Shown here: positions 23,620-31,929 of the stretch, piece by piece
Layout of the letters: each line of letters begins with the position of its first letter
Position numbering within the stretch: the stretch's first letter is position 1
Source of the DNA: Streptomyces lincolnensis
GTDB lineage: Bacteria; Actinomycetota; Actinomycetes; Streptomycetales; Streptomycetaceae
Direction: 5' to 3'
DNA length: 64,000 bases
NCBI RefSeq assembly: GCF_001685355.1
Contig: NZ_CP016438.1
Location: 3,038,001-3,102,000, forward strand
Position numbers and translations under genes: made by a program
The notes under the pieces: generated by a model
Told to the model about the DNA's origin: nothing
Databases searched by the model: none
Seen by the model: the letters and a program-made list of their open reading frames with translations, nothing else

Positions 23620-24237
23620 ATGGCGGACATGCGGGCGTTCCGGGACGCGGTCGGTGGCTGGGCGGGCGGCGGTTCCGGTGCGGAGGCCGGGGAGCTGGCC
23701 GTACGGCTGGGGGTGCGGACGGCGGTGCTGCTGGAAGGGCTGAGCGACCTCGCGGCCGTCGAGGCCCTGGCCGAACGGCGGGGCCGGGATCTCGCCTCCG
23801 AGGGCGTGGGCGTCCTGTCGATGGGCGGGGCGATGAACATCGGCCGCTACGCCGGGCTCCTCGGCCCGCCCGGGCTCGGTCTGCGGCTGGCGGGACTGTG
23901 CGACGTACGCGAGGAGCCCTTCTACGACCGGGGCCTGAAGCGGGCGGGGGCGCCCTACCGGGACTTCTTCGTGTGCGTCGCGGACCTGGAGGACGAGCTC
24001 GTCCGGGCGCTGGGCACGGCACGGGTCGAGGAGATCGTCCGGGACGAGGGCGACCTGCGCGCCTGGCAGACCTTCCTGCGCCAGCCCGCCCAGCACGGCC
24101 GGCCCCGCCATCAGCAGCTGCGGCGCTTCCTCGGCACGAAGAAGGGCCGCAAGATCCGCTACGGCCGTCTGCTCGTCGAGGCCCTCGAACCGGAGCGGGT
24201 GCCTGCCCCGCTCGACGACCTCCTCACCAGCGTCTGA
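23620..24237 (+). CDS. Stand-alone TOPRIM-domain protein (OLD-type)
   Basis: A 205-residue protein whose core resembles the TOPRIM domain of OLD-family nucleases: VLLEGLSDLAAVEALAERRG supplies the catalytic Glu and an EGxSD motif, and GLCDVREE the acidic metal-binding pair. There is no ABC ATPase part, so it is not a complete OLD nuclease. The start at 23620 is preferred because CAGACT lies 12 bases upstream, in leaderless-promoter position; ATGs at 23590 and 23602 are alternatives. It follows the deaminase gene by 82 bp on the same strand, so some read-through is possible. Function is unknown. Confidence 0.7.
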   Translation: MADMRAFRDAVGGWAGGGSGAEAGELAVRLGVRTAVLLEGLSDLAAVEALAERRGRDLASEGVGVLSMGGAMNIGRYAGLLGPPGLGLRLAGLCDVREEPFYDRGLKRAGAPYRDFFVCVADLEDELVRALGTARVEEIVRDEGDLRAWQTFLRQPAQHGRPRHQQLRRFLGTKKGRKIRYGRLLVEALEPERVPAPLDDLLTSV

Positions 24238-24265
24238 CCGGCCGGGGCCTCTGGAACGACGCCCC

Positions 24266-24331
24266 CGAGCCGGTGATCGACCGGCGCCTCTGACGGGCCG
24301 AGCCCGTGATCGACCGGCGCCTGTGACCGGC
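24266..24331 (+). repeat. Two 33-bp tandem units heading a degenerate array
   Basis: Units 24266-24298 and 24299-24331 share a CGAGCC-GTGATCGACCGG core with few mismatches, and more diverged CGATCG-centred units continue to about 24480. The array fills the 315-bp gap between the TOPRIM gene and the broken exporter and has no convincing coding content. Confidence 0.6.
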
Positions 24332-24503
24332 CGCATCGCCGGCCGACCATGGGCCTGCAACCGGCCCCGCACCTCCCACCGGCCCGAGCTCGCGATCGCC
24401 TCGCACCTCCGACCGCCCCGGGCCCGCGATCGACCCCCGTCTCCGGACCGTCCCGAGCCTGCGATCAACCCACCCGCGAGCCGGCCCGCCCCCCAACACA
24501 CGA

Positions 24504-24540
24504 ACGCGGGGCCGACGGTGACGAACCGTCGGCCCCGCGT
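24504..24540 (-). terminator. Terminator of the broken MFS exporter gene
   Basis: Perfect 15-bp inverted repeat (24504-24518 with 24526-24540, 7-nt loop), 13 bp beyond the exporter stop on the minus strand. Confidence 0.8.
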
Positions 24541-24552
24541 CCTGGACAGCGG

Positions 24553-25776
24553 TCAGTGCCGCACCGCCTCCATGTCCCGCGGAACGTGCGAGGCGACAAT
24601 GCGTTCGCGGCTCGCCGTGGGTGCGGGCACCCGGCGGCGGTCCACGGCGTACGCCGTCCCGGCCACCGCGAGGCCGAGGACCGCGAGGCCCGCGCCCGCG
24701 AGGGCCGGGGAGGTCACGCCGAAGCCCGCGGCGATGGCGAGACCGCCGATCCAGGCGCCGCCGGCGTTGGCCAGGTTGAACGCGGCCTGATTGGCGGAGG
24801 AGGCCAGGGACGGGGCCGCCGACGCCTTCTCCATGACCATCAGCTGGAGCGGGGAGCCGGTCGCGAAGGCCGCCGTGCCGAGGAGGACGACCCCCAGGGC
24901 CGCGCTCCACGCCGTGGACATCAGCAGCGGGAAGAGGGCCAGCACCGCCACCAGGGAGATCAGGCCGCCGAAGAGGGTGCCGCGCAGGGAGTGGTCGGCG
25001 AGGCGGCCGCCGAGGAGGTTGCCGGCGGTGGCGCCGACGCCGAACAGGGCCAGCAGCAGCGTCACGCTGGAGTCGGCGTAGCCGGCGGCGTCGGTGAGCA
25101 TCGGCGTGATGTAGCTGTAGGCGGCGAAGAGGGCGCCGAATCCGGCGACCGTCGTGCCGAGGGCCAGCCAGACCGGAAGGGACGTCAGCGCGGCCAGTTC
25201 GCGGCGGACGCCGACGCTCGGCGTGTGCGCGTGGTCGTGCGGGATCAGCAGGGCCAGCGCGGCGATCGCGGCCAGGCCGATCGCGCCGACGCCGACGAAG
25301 GTGGCCCGTCAGCCCATGTGCTGCCCCATGAGCGTGGCGACGGGCACGCCCGCGACGTTGGCGACGGTCAGGCCGAGGAACATCAGCGACACGGAGCGGG
25401 CCTTGCGCTCCGGCGCGGACAGCGTGGTGGCGACGACGGCGCCGACGCCGAAGAAGGCACCGTGCGGCAGGCCGCTGACGAAGCGGGCGGCCAGGAGCCA
25501 GTGGTAGTCGGGGGCGAAGCCGGACAGCACGTTGCCGGCGACGAAGAGGACCATCAGGCCGATCAGGACCTTGCGGCGGGACATGCGCGCGGTGACCGCG
25601 GCCAGCAGCGGTGCGCCGATCACCACCCCCAGCGCGTACGCGGAGACCAGGTGACCGGCCTCGGGGATCGAGATGTTCAGGTCGGCTGCGACGTCGGGCA
25701 GGAGGCCCATCATCACGAACTCGGTGGTACCGATGCCGAAGGCGCCCACGGCGAGAGCGAGCAGAGCCAGGGGCAT
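24553..25776 (-). pseudogene. MFS exporter (DHA1, AraJ-like) interrupted by an in-frame TGA
   Basis: The frame encodes a complete 12-helix major-facilitator exporter of 407 codons, but codon 156 (25309-25311) is TGA. The sequence before it ends GVPVATLMGQHMG, and after it continues in frame with RATFVGVGAIGLAAI. Relatives have tryptophan there (GWRATF), so a single TGG-to-TGA change explains it. The N-terminal fragment has about five helices, and the C-terminal fragment could restart at 25101. No frameshift or other lesion is seen and codon use is normal after the stop, so the mutation is recent or a sequencing error. The family exports drugs or sugars. Confidence 0.85.
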
Positions 25777-25816
25777 GAAGAAAACCTGTGCCTTTCGGGG
25801 AGTGCGGAGGTCCGTG

Positions 25817-25835
25817 CTTGAAGCGTATGTTCAAG
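25817..25835. promoter_or_regulatory. Palindrome CTTGAA/TTCAAG upstream of the broken exporter
   Basis: Six-base arms at 25817-25822 and 25830-25835 flank a 7-bp centre in the leader of the exporter gene, about 40 bp upstream of its start. It is probably the operator for an unlinked repressor. Confidence 0.5.
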
Positions 25836-25878
25836 TACGGAACAAAGTCCCCCGGGCCCGCTATTCCGGCTGGTCAGC

Positions 25879-26940
25879 TCACGATGCCGTGGCGAGGTTC
25901 ACACGCGCGGCCACCGGCAGGTGGTCGCTCCCGGTCTCGGGCAGCGTCCAGGAGCTCTCCGGCTCCATCCCCCGGACCAGGATCTGGTCGATGCGCGCCA
26001 TCGGGAACGACGCCGGCCAGCTGAACCCGAAGCCGCTGCCCACCGCGCCCTGCGTGGAGCGCAGCTGGGCGGTGACGGCGTTGAGGGAGCGGTCGTTCAT
26101 CGTGCCGTTCAGGTCACCGAGCAGGACGACCTTGGCCACCTTCTCGTCGGCGATCGCCTCGCCCAGCGCGTCGGCGCTCTTGTCGCGCTGCCGGGCCGTG
26201 AACCCGGCCTCCAGCTTCACCCGCACCGACGGCAGATGGGCGACGTACACCGCGACCGGCCCCCGGGGCGTGGTCACCGTGGCGCGCATGGCGCGCGTCC
26301 AGCCGAGCTTGATGTCGACGGTCCTGACCCCGGCCATCGGGTACTTGCTCCACAGCCCGACGGTGCCCTGCACCGAGTGGTACCGGTACGTCGACTCCAG
26401 CGCCCGCTCGTACACCGGGACCGCCGAGGTGGTCAGCTCCTCCAGGGCCACGATGTCGGCGCCGGACGCGGCCACGTCACGGGCGGTGCCGGAGGGGTCG
26501 GGGTTGTCGGCGTTGACGTTGTGCGTGGCCACGGTGAGGTCACCGCCGGTGCCCGCCTTGTCGCTGAGGAGCCCGCCGAAGAGGTTCAGCCACACGATCG
26601 CCGGAAGCAGGACGGCGATCAGCGCGGTCGCCGACCTGCGCCACAGCGCGAGCAGCAGCAGGACCGGGACGCCCAGGCCCAGCCAGGGCAGGAAGGTCTC
26701 GACGAGGCTGCCGAGGTTGCCGACGACGTTCGGGATCTGCGCGTGCAGCAGCATGATCAGGGCGACCACGACCGCGATGCCGGTGAGGACCAGGCCCCGC
26801 CGCCAGATCCGCGGATCGCCGCGCCAGCCGGTCACCAGGCGGCTCGTCACGCGGTTCATCAGGCGTCGAATCCGGTTCCCCCGGCGCTCGGGCCCCGAGC
26901 CTCCGTTGTCCGTCTCCGTCATGTACGCCTGCTGCGCCAT
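25879..26940 (-). CDS. Membrane-anchored endonuclease/exonuclease/phosphatase-family protein
   Basis: A 353-residue protein. The cytosolic N-terminus is followed by three hydrophobic segments (about residues 50-120) and an extracytoplasmic EEP domain with the full signature: THNVNADNPD, IVALEEL, VLLGDLNGTMNDRS and GSDHLPVAA, i.e. the Asn, Glu, Asp/Asn and Asp-His of the metal-dependent phosphodiesterase site. Being outside the membrane, it more probably cleaves a phospholipid, nucleotide or extracellular DNA than acts in DNA repair. The ATG at 26940 follows GAGGCGA; a GTG five codons earlier is possible. Confidence 0.85.
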   Translation of the reverse strand: MAQQAYMTETDNGGSGPERRGNRIRRLMNRVTSRLVTGWRGDPRIWRRGLVLTGIAVVVALIMLLHAQIPNVVGNLGSLVETFLPWLGLGVPVLLLLALWRRSATALIAVLLPAIVWLNLFGGLLSDKAGTGGDLTVATHNVNADNPDPSGTARDVAASGADIVALEELTTSAVPVYERALESTYRYHSVQGTVGLWSKYPMAGVRTVDIKLGWTRAMRATVTTPRGPVAVYVAHLPSVRVKLEAGFTARQRDKSADALGEAIADEKVAKVVLLGDLNGTMNDRSLNAVTAQLRSTQGAVGSGFGFSWPASFPMARIDQILVRGMEPESSWTLPETGSDHLPVAARVNLATAS

Positions 26941-27135
26941 ACCGCGTCGCCTCACTGCCTGCCGTGCACACCGTTATCCCCTCGTGCCCTACGACCCTAG
27001 GGGATGATCGGCGCCGATCCTGCCGTCCCGGGACGGCCGTACCTGGACGAGGACGCACAAGTCGGCGCGGCGAGTTCCGATTGCGGAGGGGGAAAGCGCG
27101 TGCTGTGACGAAACGCGCACATGAGGTTGAGGCTC

Positions 27136-27813
27136 TTACGGCGACGGGGAACTGACGGGCGGTGAGCTGACGCCCGGCGCGTCGGGGGGCCGCAGACCTT
27201 CGAGGACGGAGTCGACGATCCGTTCGGCGAGCCCGTCGGGCAGGTCGGCGTCGGGGCGCATGACGGTCCGCAGGAGCATGGGGCCGATGACCATGTCGAT
27301 CATCAGCTCCAGGTCGATGTCGGTGCGCAGTTCGCCGTCGCGCTGTCCGCGGCGCAGGATCTCGATCTGGAGCCTGCGCCGCGGCTCGACGACGCTCGCG
27401 TGGTACGCGGCCCAGACCTTCGGGCTGCTCTTCATCTGGGCGTGGACGTTGTGCAGGAGTGCGGAGGTCCGGGTCAGCACTCCACGCTCGCGCAGCTGTT
27501 CGAGGGAGGCCACGAGGTCGTCGCGCATCGAGGTGCCGGGGAGGACGGGGTCCGGCGGTTCGGCGGAGCGCACGACGTCGACGAAGAGCTCCTCCTTGCC
27601 GCTCCAGCGGCGGTAGATGGTGGCCTTGCCGACTCCGGCGGTACGGGCGATGCGCTCGATGGACAGCTCCGCGAGCGGCACCCCCTCCTCCAGGAGCTTC
27701 ACCACGCCTTCGACGACGGCGCGTTCCACCCCCTCGCTGCGGGGCCGGCCGCGGGCGGCGCCCTCCGGTTTGGGCGGACCGCCCGTCGCGGGCGGGTCGG
27801 CGAGGCTGCTCAC
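27136..27813 (-). CDS. TetR-family repressor
   Basis: A 225-residue regulator with a Pro/Gly-rich lead, an N-terminal HTH (LSIERIARTAGVGKATIYRRWSGKEELFVDVV, about residues 50-80; written here in parts, key residues GVGKATIYRRW) and a C-terminal ligand-binding domain. It lies 67 bp downstream of the DHA2 exporter on the same strand and probably represses the shared promoter through the operator at 29490-29512. The GTG at 27813 has AAGGGA upstream. The inducer is unknown. Confidence 0.87.
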   Translation of the reverse strand: MSSLADPPATGGPPKPEGAARGRPRSEGVERAVVEGVVKLLEEGVPLAELSIERIARTAGVGKATIYRRWSGKEELFVDVVRSAEPPDPVLPGTSMRDDLVASLEQLRERGVLTRTSALLHNVHAQMKSSPKVWAAYHASVVEPRRRLQIEILRRGQRDGELRTDIDLELMIDMVIGPMLLRTVMRPDADLPDGLAERIVDSVLEGLRPPDAPGVSSPPVSSPSP

Positions 27814-27880
27814 GTCTGCTGCGTCCCTTCTGCGGCCCGGGGTTCCGTGGCCTCGGCCGATTGTCCCCCGGGCATGGTCA

Positions 27881-29467
27881 TCACTCGGACGCGGCCGCCA
27901 ACTCCGGCTCCTTCTCGCCCTCCTGAGGGGCCGGCGGCCTGCCCGGCAGATACCGGGCGACGACGATCGCGCCGAGCACGGCCACGCCCGCTCCCCACAG
28001 CGCGGTGATGTGCATCGCGTGCAGGAACGCGTCGTTGGCGGGACCGACCAGGTCCTGGCCGCGCGGGCCGAGCTTCGCCGCGACACCGAGGGTCGCCTCG
28101 ATGGACTCGCCGGCGGTGTGGCGCAGGTCCGCCGGGACGAGGCCGAGCCTGTCGTCGATGCCGTTGCGGTAGGCCGTGGACAGGACCGAGCCGAGGATCG
28201 CGATCCCGAGGGCGCCGCCGACCTGCCGGAAGGTGTTGCTGAGCGCGGAGGCGGAACCGGCCTTCTCGCGGGGCAGGGCCTGCATGATGACGACGCTGGT
28301 CGGCGTCATGATGTGCGCCATACCGGTGCCCATGAGGAAGAACACCACCTCCAGGATCCAGATCGGGGTGTCCGCGTCCAGGGTGGCGAACGCGGCCAGC
28401 GTCGCGGCGATGATCACCATGCCGGCCGTGGTGGTGGCCTTGTTGCCGAACCGGTCGACGAGCAGCCGGGCCCGCGGCGCGAAGATCATCTGGGCGGCGG
28501 CAAGCGGCAGCATCAGCAGACCGGTCTGGAGCGGCGAGTAGCCGCGCACGCTCTGGGTGTAGAAGACCGAGAAGAAGGTCACGCCCATCAGCGCGAAGAA
28601 GACCAGCGCGATGGCGGCGATCGCGGCCGAGAAGACCTTGTTCTTGAAGTACGTCACATCGATGGACGGGTGGTCGCTGCGCGCCTCGAACACCACGAAT
28701 CCGACGAGTACGGCGACACCGGCGCCGATGGTGGCGAGCACGGTGGCGTCGGTGAAGTCGGCGAGCTGGCCGCCCTTGATGATGCCGTAGACCAGCAGGA
28801 CCAGGCCGACGACGGACAGCACGACGCCGACGGGGTCGAGGCGGCCGGGGCTGGGGTCGCGGGAGTCGGGCACCAGCCACAGCATCAGCGCGACCGCCAG
28901 GATCACGATCGGCACGTTGATGAGGAAGACCGAGCCCCACCAGAAGTGGTCGAGCAGGACGCCGCCGGTGATCGGCCCGATGGCGATGGCGAGACCCACC
29001 CCGCCCGCCCAGATGCCGATGGCCTTGGGCTGCTCCTCGCGCTCGAAGACGTTCATCAGGACGGCGAGGGTGGCCGGCATGACGAAGGCGGCGCCGAGGC
29101 CCATCACCGCGCGGAACGTGATGAGTTCACCGGGCGAGCCGGAGGAGGCGGCCAGTGCGGAGCCGATGCCGAACAGGACCAGGCCGCCCAGCAGGACCCG
29201 CTTGCGGCCCAGCCGGTCGCCGAGCAGGCCGGCCGTGAACAGCAGGCCCGCGAAGACCAGGGTGTAGGAGTTGATCGCCCACTCCAGCTCGCCCTGGGTG
29301 GCGCCCAGGCCCGTCGGGGCGGGGGTGGAGATCGTCTTGATGGCGACGTTCAGGATCGAGTTGTCGAGCACCACGATCAACAGGCTCAGCATCAGCACGC
29401 CGAGGATCGCCCAGCGGCGCCGGTGCACCGCCTCCGGTATCCGGGGCTCAGGGACTGCGGTAGTCAT
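27881..29467 (-). CDS. DHA2-family (EmrB/QacA) drug exporter
   Basis: A 528-residue major-facilitator protein with about 14 membrane helices. The first helix ends with the diagnostic [10 protein letters not shown], motif A reads [13 protein letters not shown] near residue 80, and the C-terminus is a charged cytosolic tail. Proton-coupled export of cationic drugs or self-made metabolites is the family role. It is transcribed with the downstream TetR gene and divergently from panB; a palindromic TetR-type operator sits directly before it. Confidence 0.92.
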   Translation of the reverse strand: MTTAVPEPRIPEAVHRRRWAILGVLMLSLLIVVLDNSILNVAIKTISTPAPTGLGATQGELEWAINSYTLVFAGLLFTAGLLGDRLGRKRVLLGGLVLFGIGSALAASSGSPGELITFRAVMGLGAAFVMPATLAVLMNVFEREEQPKAIGIWAGGVGLAIAIGPITGGVLLDHFWWGSVFLINVPIVILAVALMLWLVPDSRDPSPGRLDPVGVVLSVVGLVLLVYGIIKGGQLADFTDATVLATIGAGVAVLVGFVVFEARSDHPSIDVTYFKNKVFSAAIAAIALVFFALMGVTFFSVFYTQSVRGYSPLQTGLLMLPLAAAQMIFAPRARLLVDRFGNKATTTAGMVIIAATLAAFATLDADTPIWILEVVFFLMGTGMAHIMTPTSVVIMQALPREKAGSASALSNTFRQVGGALGIAILGSVLSTAYRNGIDDRLGLVPADLRHTAGESIEATLGVAAKLGPRGQDLVGPANDAFLHAMHITALWGAGVAVLGAIVVARYLPGRPPAPQEGEKEPELAAASE

Positions 29468-29489
29468 GCGGTCGAGGCTAGAACAATTT

Positions 29490-29512
29490 CGATACGGAAC
29501 CGTCTCGTATCG
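29490..29512. promoter_or_regulatory. TetR-type operator before the DHA2 exporter
   Basis: CGATACG (29490-29496) and CGTATCG (29506-29512) form an inverted repeat with a 9-bp centre, 22 bp upstream of the exporter start. Size, symmetry and position suit the TetR protein encoded in the same operon. Confidence 0.7.
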
Positions 29513-29533
29513 TATTCTTTTACCGAGGTCTTA

Positions 29534-29557
29534 CGTATGCGAGGGCTTACGCATACG
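29534..29557. promoter_or_regulatory. Second palindrome in the exporter/panB gap
   Basis: CGTATGCG (29534-29541) and CGCATACG (29550-29557) are perfect 8-bp arms with an 8-bp centre, closely followed by further TTACG repeats. It may be a second site for the same repressor or act on panB. Confidence 0.5.
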
Positions 29558-29710
29558 GCTTACGCAGACGAGGGCCTACGGGTGCCCGGATCCTGGGTGC
29601 CTGAACGGTCACACCGACCTCCTCTGGCCCTCCCTGGCACGAAGTGCCACCATGGAGGAGATCCGGGGACGCCGTCAGGGCGCCTCGAGATGACTGAAGG
29701 AGCCGTTGCA

Positions 29711-30586
29711 ATGACGCAGCTTTCGGCTGCCCGGACCGCGCAGACGGGGCCCTCCGACAGCGGCAAGACGCTGTACGGGGGCAAGGGCACACGCCGTATC
29801 ACCGTGCGCGACATCGCCCTCGCCAAGGAGCGCGGCGAGAAGTGGCCCATGCTCACCGCCTACGACGCGATGACCGCGTCCGTCTTCGACGAGGCCGGGA
29901 TCCCGGTCATGCTCGTCGGGGACTCGGCGGGCAACTGCCATCTCGGGTACGAGACCACCGTGCCCGTCACCCTCGACGAGATGACCATGCTCTCCGCCGC
30001 CGTCGTACGCGGCACCTCTCGCGCCCTCATCGTCGGCGACCTCCCCTTCGGGTCCTACCAGGAAGGTCCCGTCCAGGCGCTGCGGTCGGCGACCCGGCTG
30101 GTGAAGGAGGCCGGCGTCGGGGCCGTCAAGCTGGAGGGCGGCGAGCGCTCGCACCGGCAGATCGAGCTGCTGGTGGAGTCCGGGATCCCCGTCATGGCCC
30201 ACATCGGTCTCACCCCGCAGTCCGTCAACTCCATGGGCTACCGCGTCCAGGGGCGGGGCGAGGAGGCGGCGGCGCAGTTGCTGCGGGACGCGAAGGCCGT
30301 GCAGGACGCGGGTGCGTTCGCTGTCGTGCTGGAGCTCGTTCCCGCGGAGCTCGCGGCCGAGGTCACGCGCGTGCTGCACATCCCGACGGTCGGGATCGGC
30401 GCCGGTTCCGAGACCGACGCGCAGGTTCTGGTCTGGACCGACATGCTCGGTCTGACCGGTGGTCGCGTCCCCAAGTTCGTCAAGCAGTACGCGAATCTGC
30501 GTGAGGTCATGGGCGACGCGGCGAAGGCGTTTGCGGAGGACGTCGTCGGCGGAACGTTCCCCTTGGACGAGCACTCCGTCCACTGA
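29711..30586 (+). CDS. panB: 3-Methyl-2-oxobutanoate hydroxymethyltransferase
   Basis: First committed enzyme of pantothenate synthesis, transferring a hydroxymethyl group from methylene-tetrahydrofolate to alpha-ketoisovalerate; 291 residues, cytoplasmic. Conserved blocks are MLTAYDAMTASVFDEAGIP, VGDSAGNCHLGY, VKLEGGERSH (metal and substrate residues), HIGLTPQSVN and VGIGAGSETDAQVLVWTDMLG. The ATG at 29711 follows GAAGGAG with 9-bp spacing; the very long in-frame ORF upstream is the antisense shadow of the exporter. panC and panD are not adjacent. The gene is single and ends at a canonical terminator. Confidence 0.96.
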   Translation: MTQLSAARTAQTGPSDSGKTLYGGKGTRRITVRDIALAKERGEKWPMLTAYDAMTASVFDEAGIPVMLVGDSAGNCHLGYETTVPVTLDEMTMLSAAVVRGTSRALIVGDLPFGSYQEGPVQALRSATRLVKEAGVGAVKLEGGERSHRQIELLVESGIPVMAHIGLTPQSVNSMGYRVQGRGEEAAAQLLRDAKAVQDAGAFAVVLELVPAELAAEVTRVLHIPTVGIGAGSETDAQVLVWTDMLGLTGGRVPKFVKQYANLREVMGDAAKAFAEDVVGGTFPLDEHSVH

Positions 30587-30602
30587 GCCATCGCGGCACA
30601 GA

Positions 30603-30645
30603 GGCAGCCCGCCGATCTTCCCCCGTCGGCGGGCTGCCGTTTTTT
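30603..30645 (+). terminator. Rho-independent terminator of panB
   Basis: A perfect 13-bp stem (30603-30615 with 30626-30638, 10-nt loop) is followed by a run of six T. Terminators with a real U-tract are uncommon in Streptomyces. Confidence 0.92.
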
Positions 30646-30836
30646 CTCGCCCCCGCCGCCCCTACCCGTCCCATCCCTGGGGGCTGCCGCCCCCAGCCCC
30701 CCCCGATCGGCCCTGAAGGGGCCTCGTCCTCAAGCGCCGGACGGGCTGAAAAATCCAGCCCCTCCGGCGTTTGAGGAGCGGGGTCTGGGGCCGAGCCCCA
30801 GAAGGATGGGACGGGTAGGGGCGGCGGGGGCGAGAA
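30644..30836. repeat. Family B palindromic element with 33-bp terminal inverted repeats
   Basis: Positions 30644-30676 and 30804-30836 are perfect 33-bp inverted repeats. Between them are smaller hairpins, including a 51-bp one (30727-30777) with a GGGCTG-AAAAATC-CAGCCC tip and a CTGGGG/CCCCAG pair on each flank. No ORF is supported. The organisation resembles a non-autonomous (MITE- or REP-like) element. A copy lacking the left repeat lies at 54336-54495 and a lone terminal repeat at 53256-53286. Confidence 0.85.
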
Positions 30837-30903
30837 CACCTCGGTTCGCGCCTGTAGGCGACCTGTCGGTGGTTTGTCGGTGGGGGCTGGCACCGTCGTC
30901 GGC

Positions 30904-31929
30904 ATGACGCGAATCGACAAGAACCCCAACGACGGCCGGCCCGCCGTCTCCGTGCGGGGGCTGGTCAAGCACTACGGCGAGACCAAGGCGCTGGACGGCG
31001 TGGACCTGGACGTGCGTGAGGGCACGGTGATGGGGGTGCTCGGCCCGAACGGCGCCGGGAAGACGACCCTGGTGAGGATCCTGTCCACGCTGCTCGCCCC
31101 CGACGCGGGCCGGGCCACCGTGGCCGGCTACGACGCCGTACGACAGCCCAGGCAGCTGCGGAGGGTGATCGGCCTCACCGGCCAGTACGCGTCGGTGGAC
31201 GAGAAGCTCCCCGGCTGGGAGAACCTGTACATGATCGGCCGGCTGCTGGACCTCCCCCGCAAGGAGGCCCGCGCGAGGGCGGACGAGCTGCTGGAGCGCT
31301 TCTCGCTCACGGACGCGGCCAAGCGCCCCGCGGCGACGTACTCGGGTGGCATGCGGCGCCGGCTGGACCTGGCCGCGTCGATGATCGGCCGCCCGACGGT
31401 GCTGTTCCTGGACGAGCCGACCACGGGCCTGGACCCGCGCACCCGCAACGAGGTGTGGGACGAGGTCAAGCGGATGGTCGGTGAGGGAGTCACCGTGCTG
31501 CTCACCACCCAGTACATGGAGGAGGCCGAACAGCTCGCCTCCGAGCTGACGGTCGTCGACCGCGGCCAGGTCATCGCGGGCGGCGCCATCGAAGAGCTGA
31601 AGGCGAAGGTCGGCGGCCGCGCCCTGCGGGTCCGCCCGGCGGATCCGCTGCACCTGCGCCCCCTCGCCCACGCGCTGGACGAGCTGGGGATCACCGGGCT
31701 CGCCACCACGACCGTGGACGCCGACCGCGGGGACGTCCTCGTGCCGATCCTCAGCGACGAGCAGCTGACGGCCGTGGTCGGCGCGGTCACCGCGCGCGGC
31801 ATCACGCTCTCCTCGATCACCACCGAACTGCCCAGCCTGGACGAGGTGTTCCTGTCCCTCACCGGCCACCGCGCCAGTGCCCCGCAGGACACCGTGCCCA
31901 CCGACGACCGCCAGGAGGTCGCCGTATGA
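30904..31929 (+). CDS. ABC exporter ATPase, DrrA-like
   Basis: Peripheral ATPase of 341 residues: Walker A GPNGAGKTTLV near residue 50, signature YSGGMRRRLDLA, Walker B VLFLDEPTTGLDP and the switch-His equivalent in TTQYMEEA. The C-terminal extension (GRALRVRPADPLHLRPLAHAL onward) is typical of the DrrA/daunorubicin-resistance branch. It is coupled to the permease gene (ATGA overlap). Substrates of this branch are hydrophobic drugs or lipids; none can be named here. The ATG at 30904 lacks a clear Shine-Dalgarno. Confidence 0.9.
   Translation: MTRIDKNPNDGRPAVSVRGLVKHYGETKALDGVDLDVREGTVMGVLGPNGAGKTTLVRILSTLLAPDAGRATVAGYDAVRQPRQLRRVIGLTGQYASVDEKLPGWENLYMIGRLLDLPRKEARARADELLERFSLTDAAKRPAATYSGGMRRRLDLAASMIGRPTVLFLDEPTTGLDPRTRNEVWDEVKRMVGEGVTVLLTTQYMEEAEQLASELTVVDRGQVIAGGAIEELKAKVGGRALRVRPADPLHLRPLAHALDELGITGLATTTVDADRGDVLVPILSDEQLTAVVGAVTARGITLSSITTELPSLDEVFLSLTGHRASAPQDTVPTDDRQEVAV

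Noticed and set aside
24266..24480. Possible CRISPR array
   Set aside because: Units are contiguous and degenerate, with no unique spacers of constant length and no cas genes in the window.
24553..25101. Annotating the exporter remnants as two separate genes
   Set aside because: The two pieces join in the same frame into one normal transporter with only a TGA between them, so a single disrupted gene explains them better.
27617..29710. Very long open frame running into panB on the plus strand
   Set aside because: It is the antisense of the DHA2 exporter and TetR genes. Its composition is Gly/Asp/Arg/His-rich nonsense, and panB has its own start and ribosome site at 29711.
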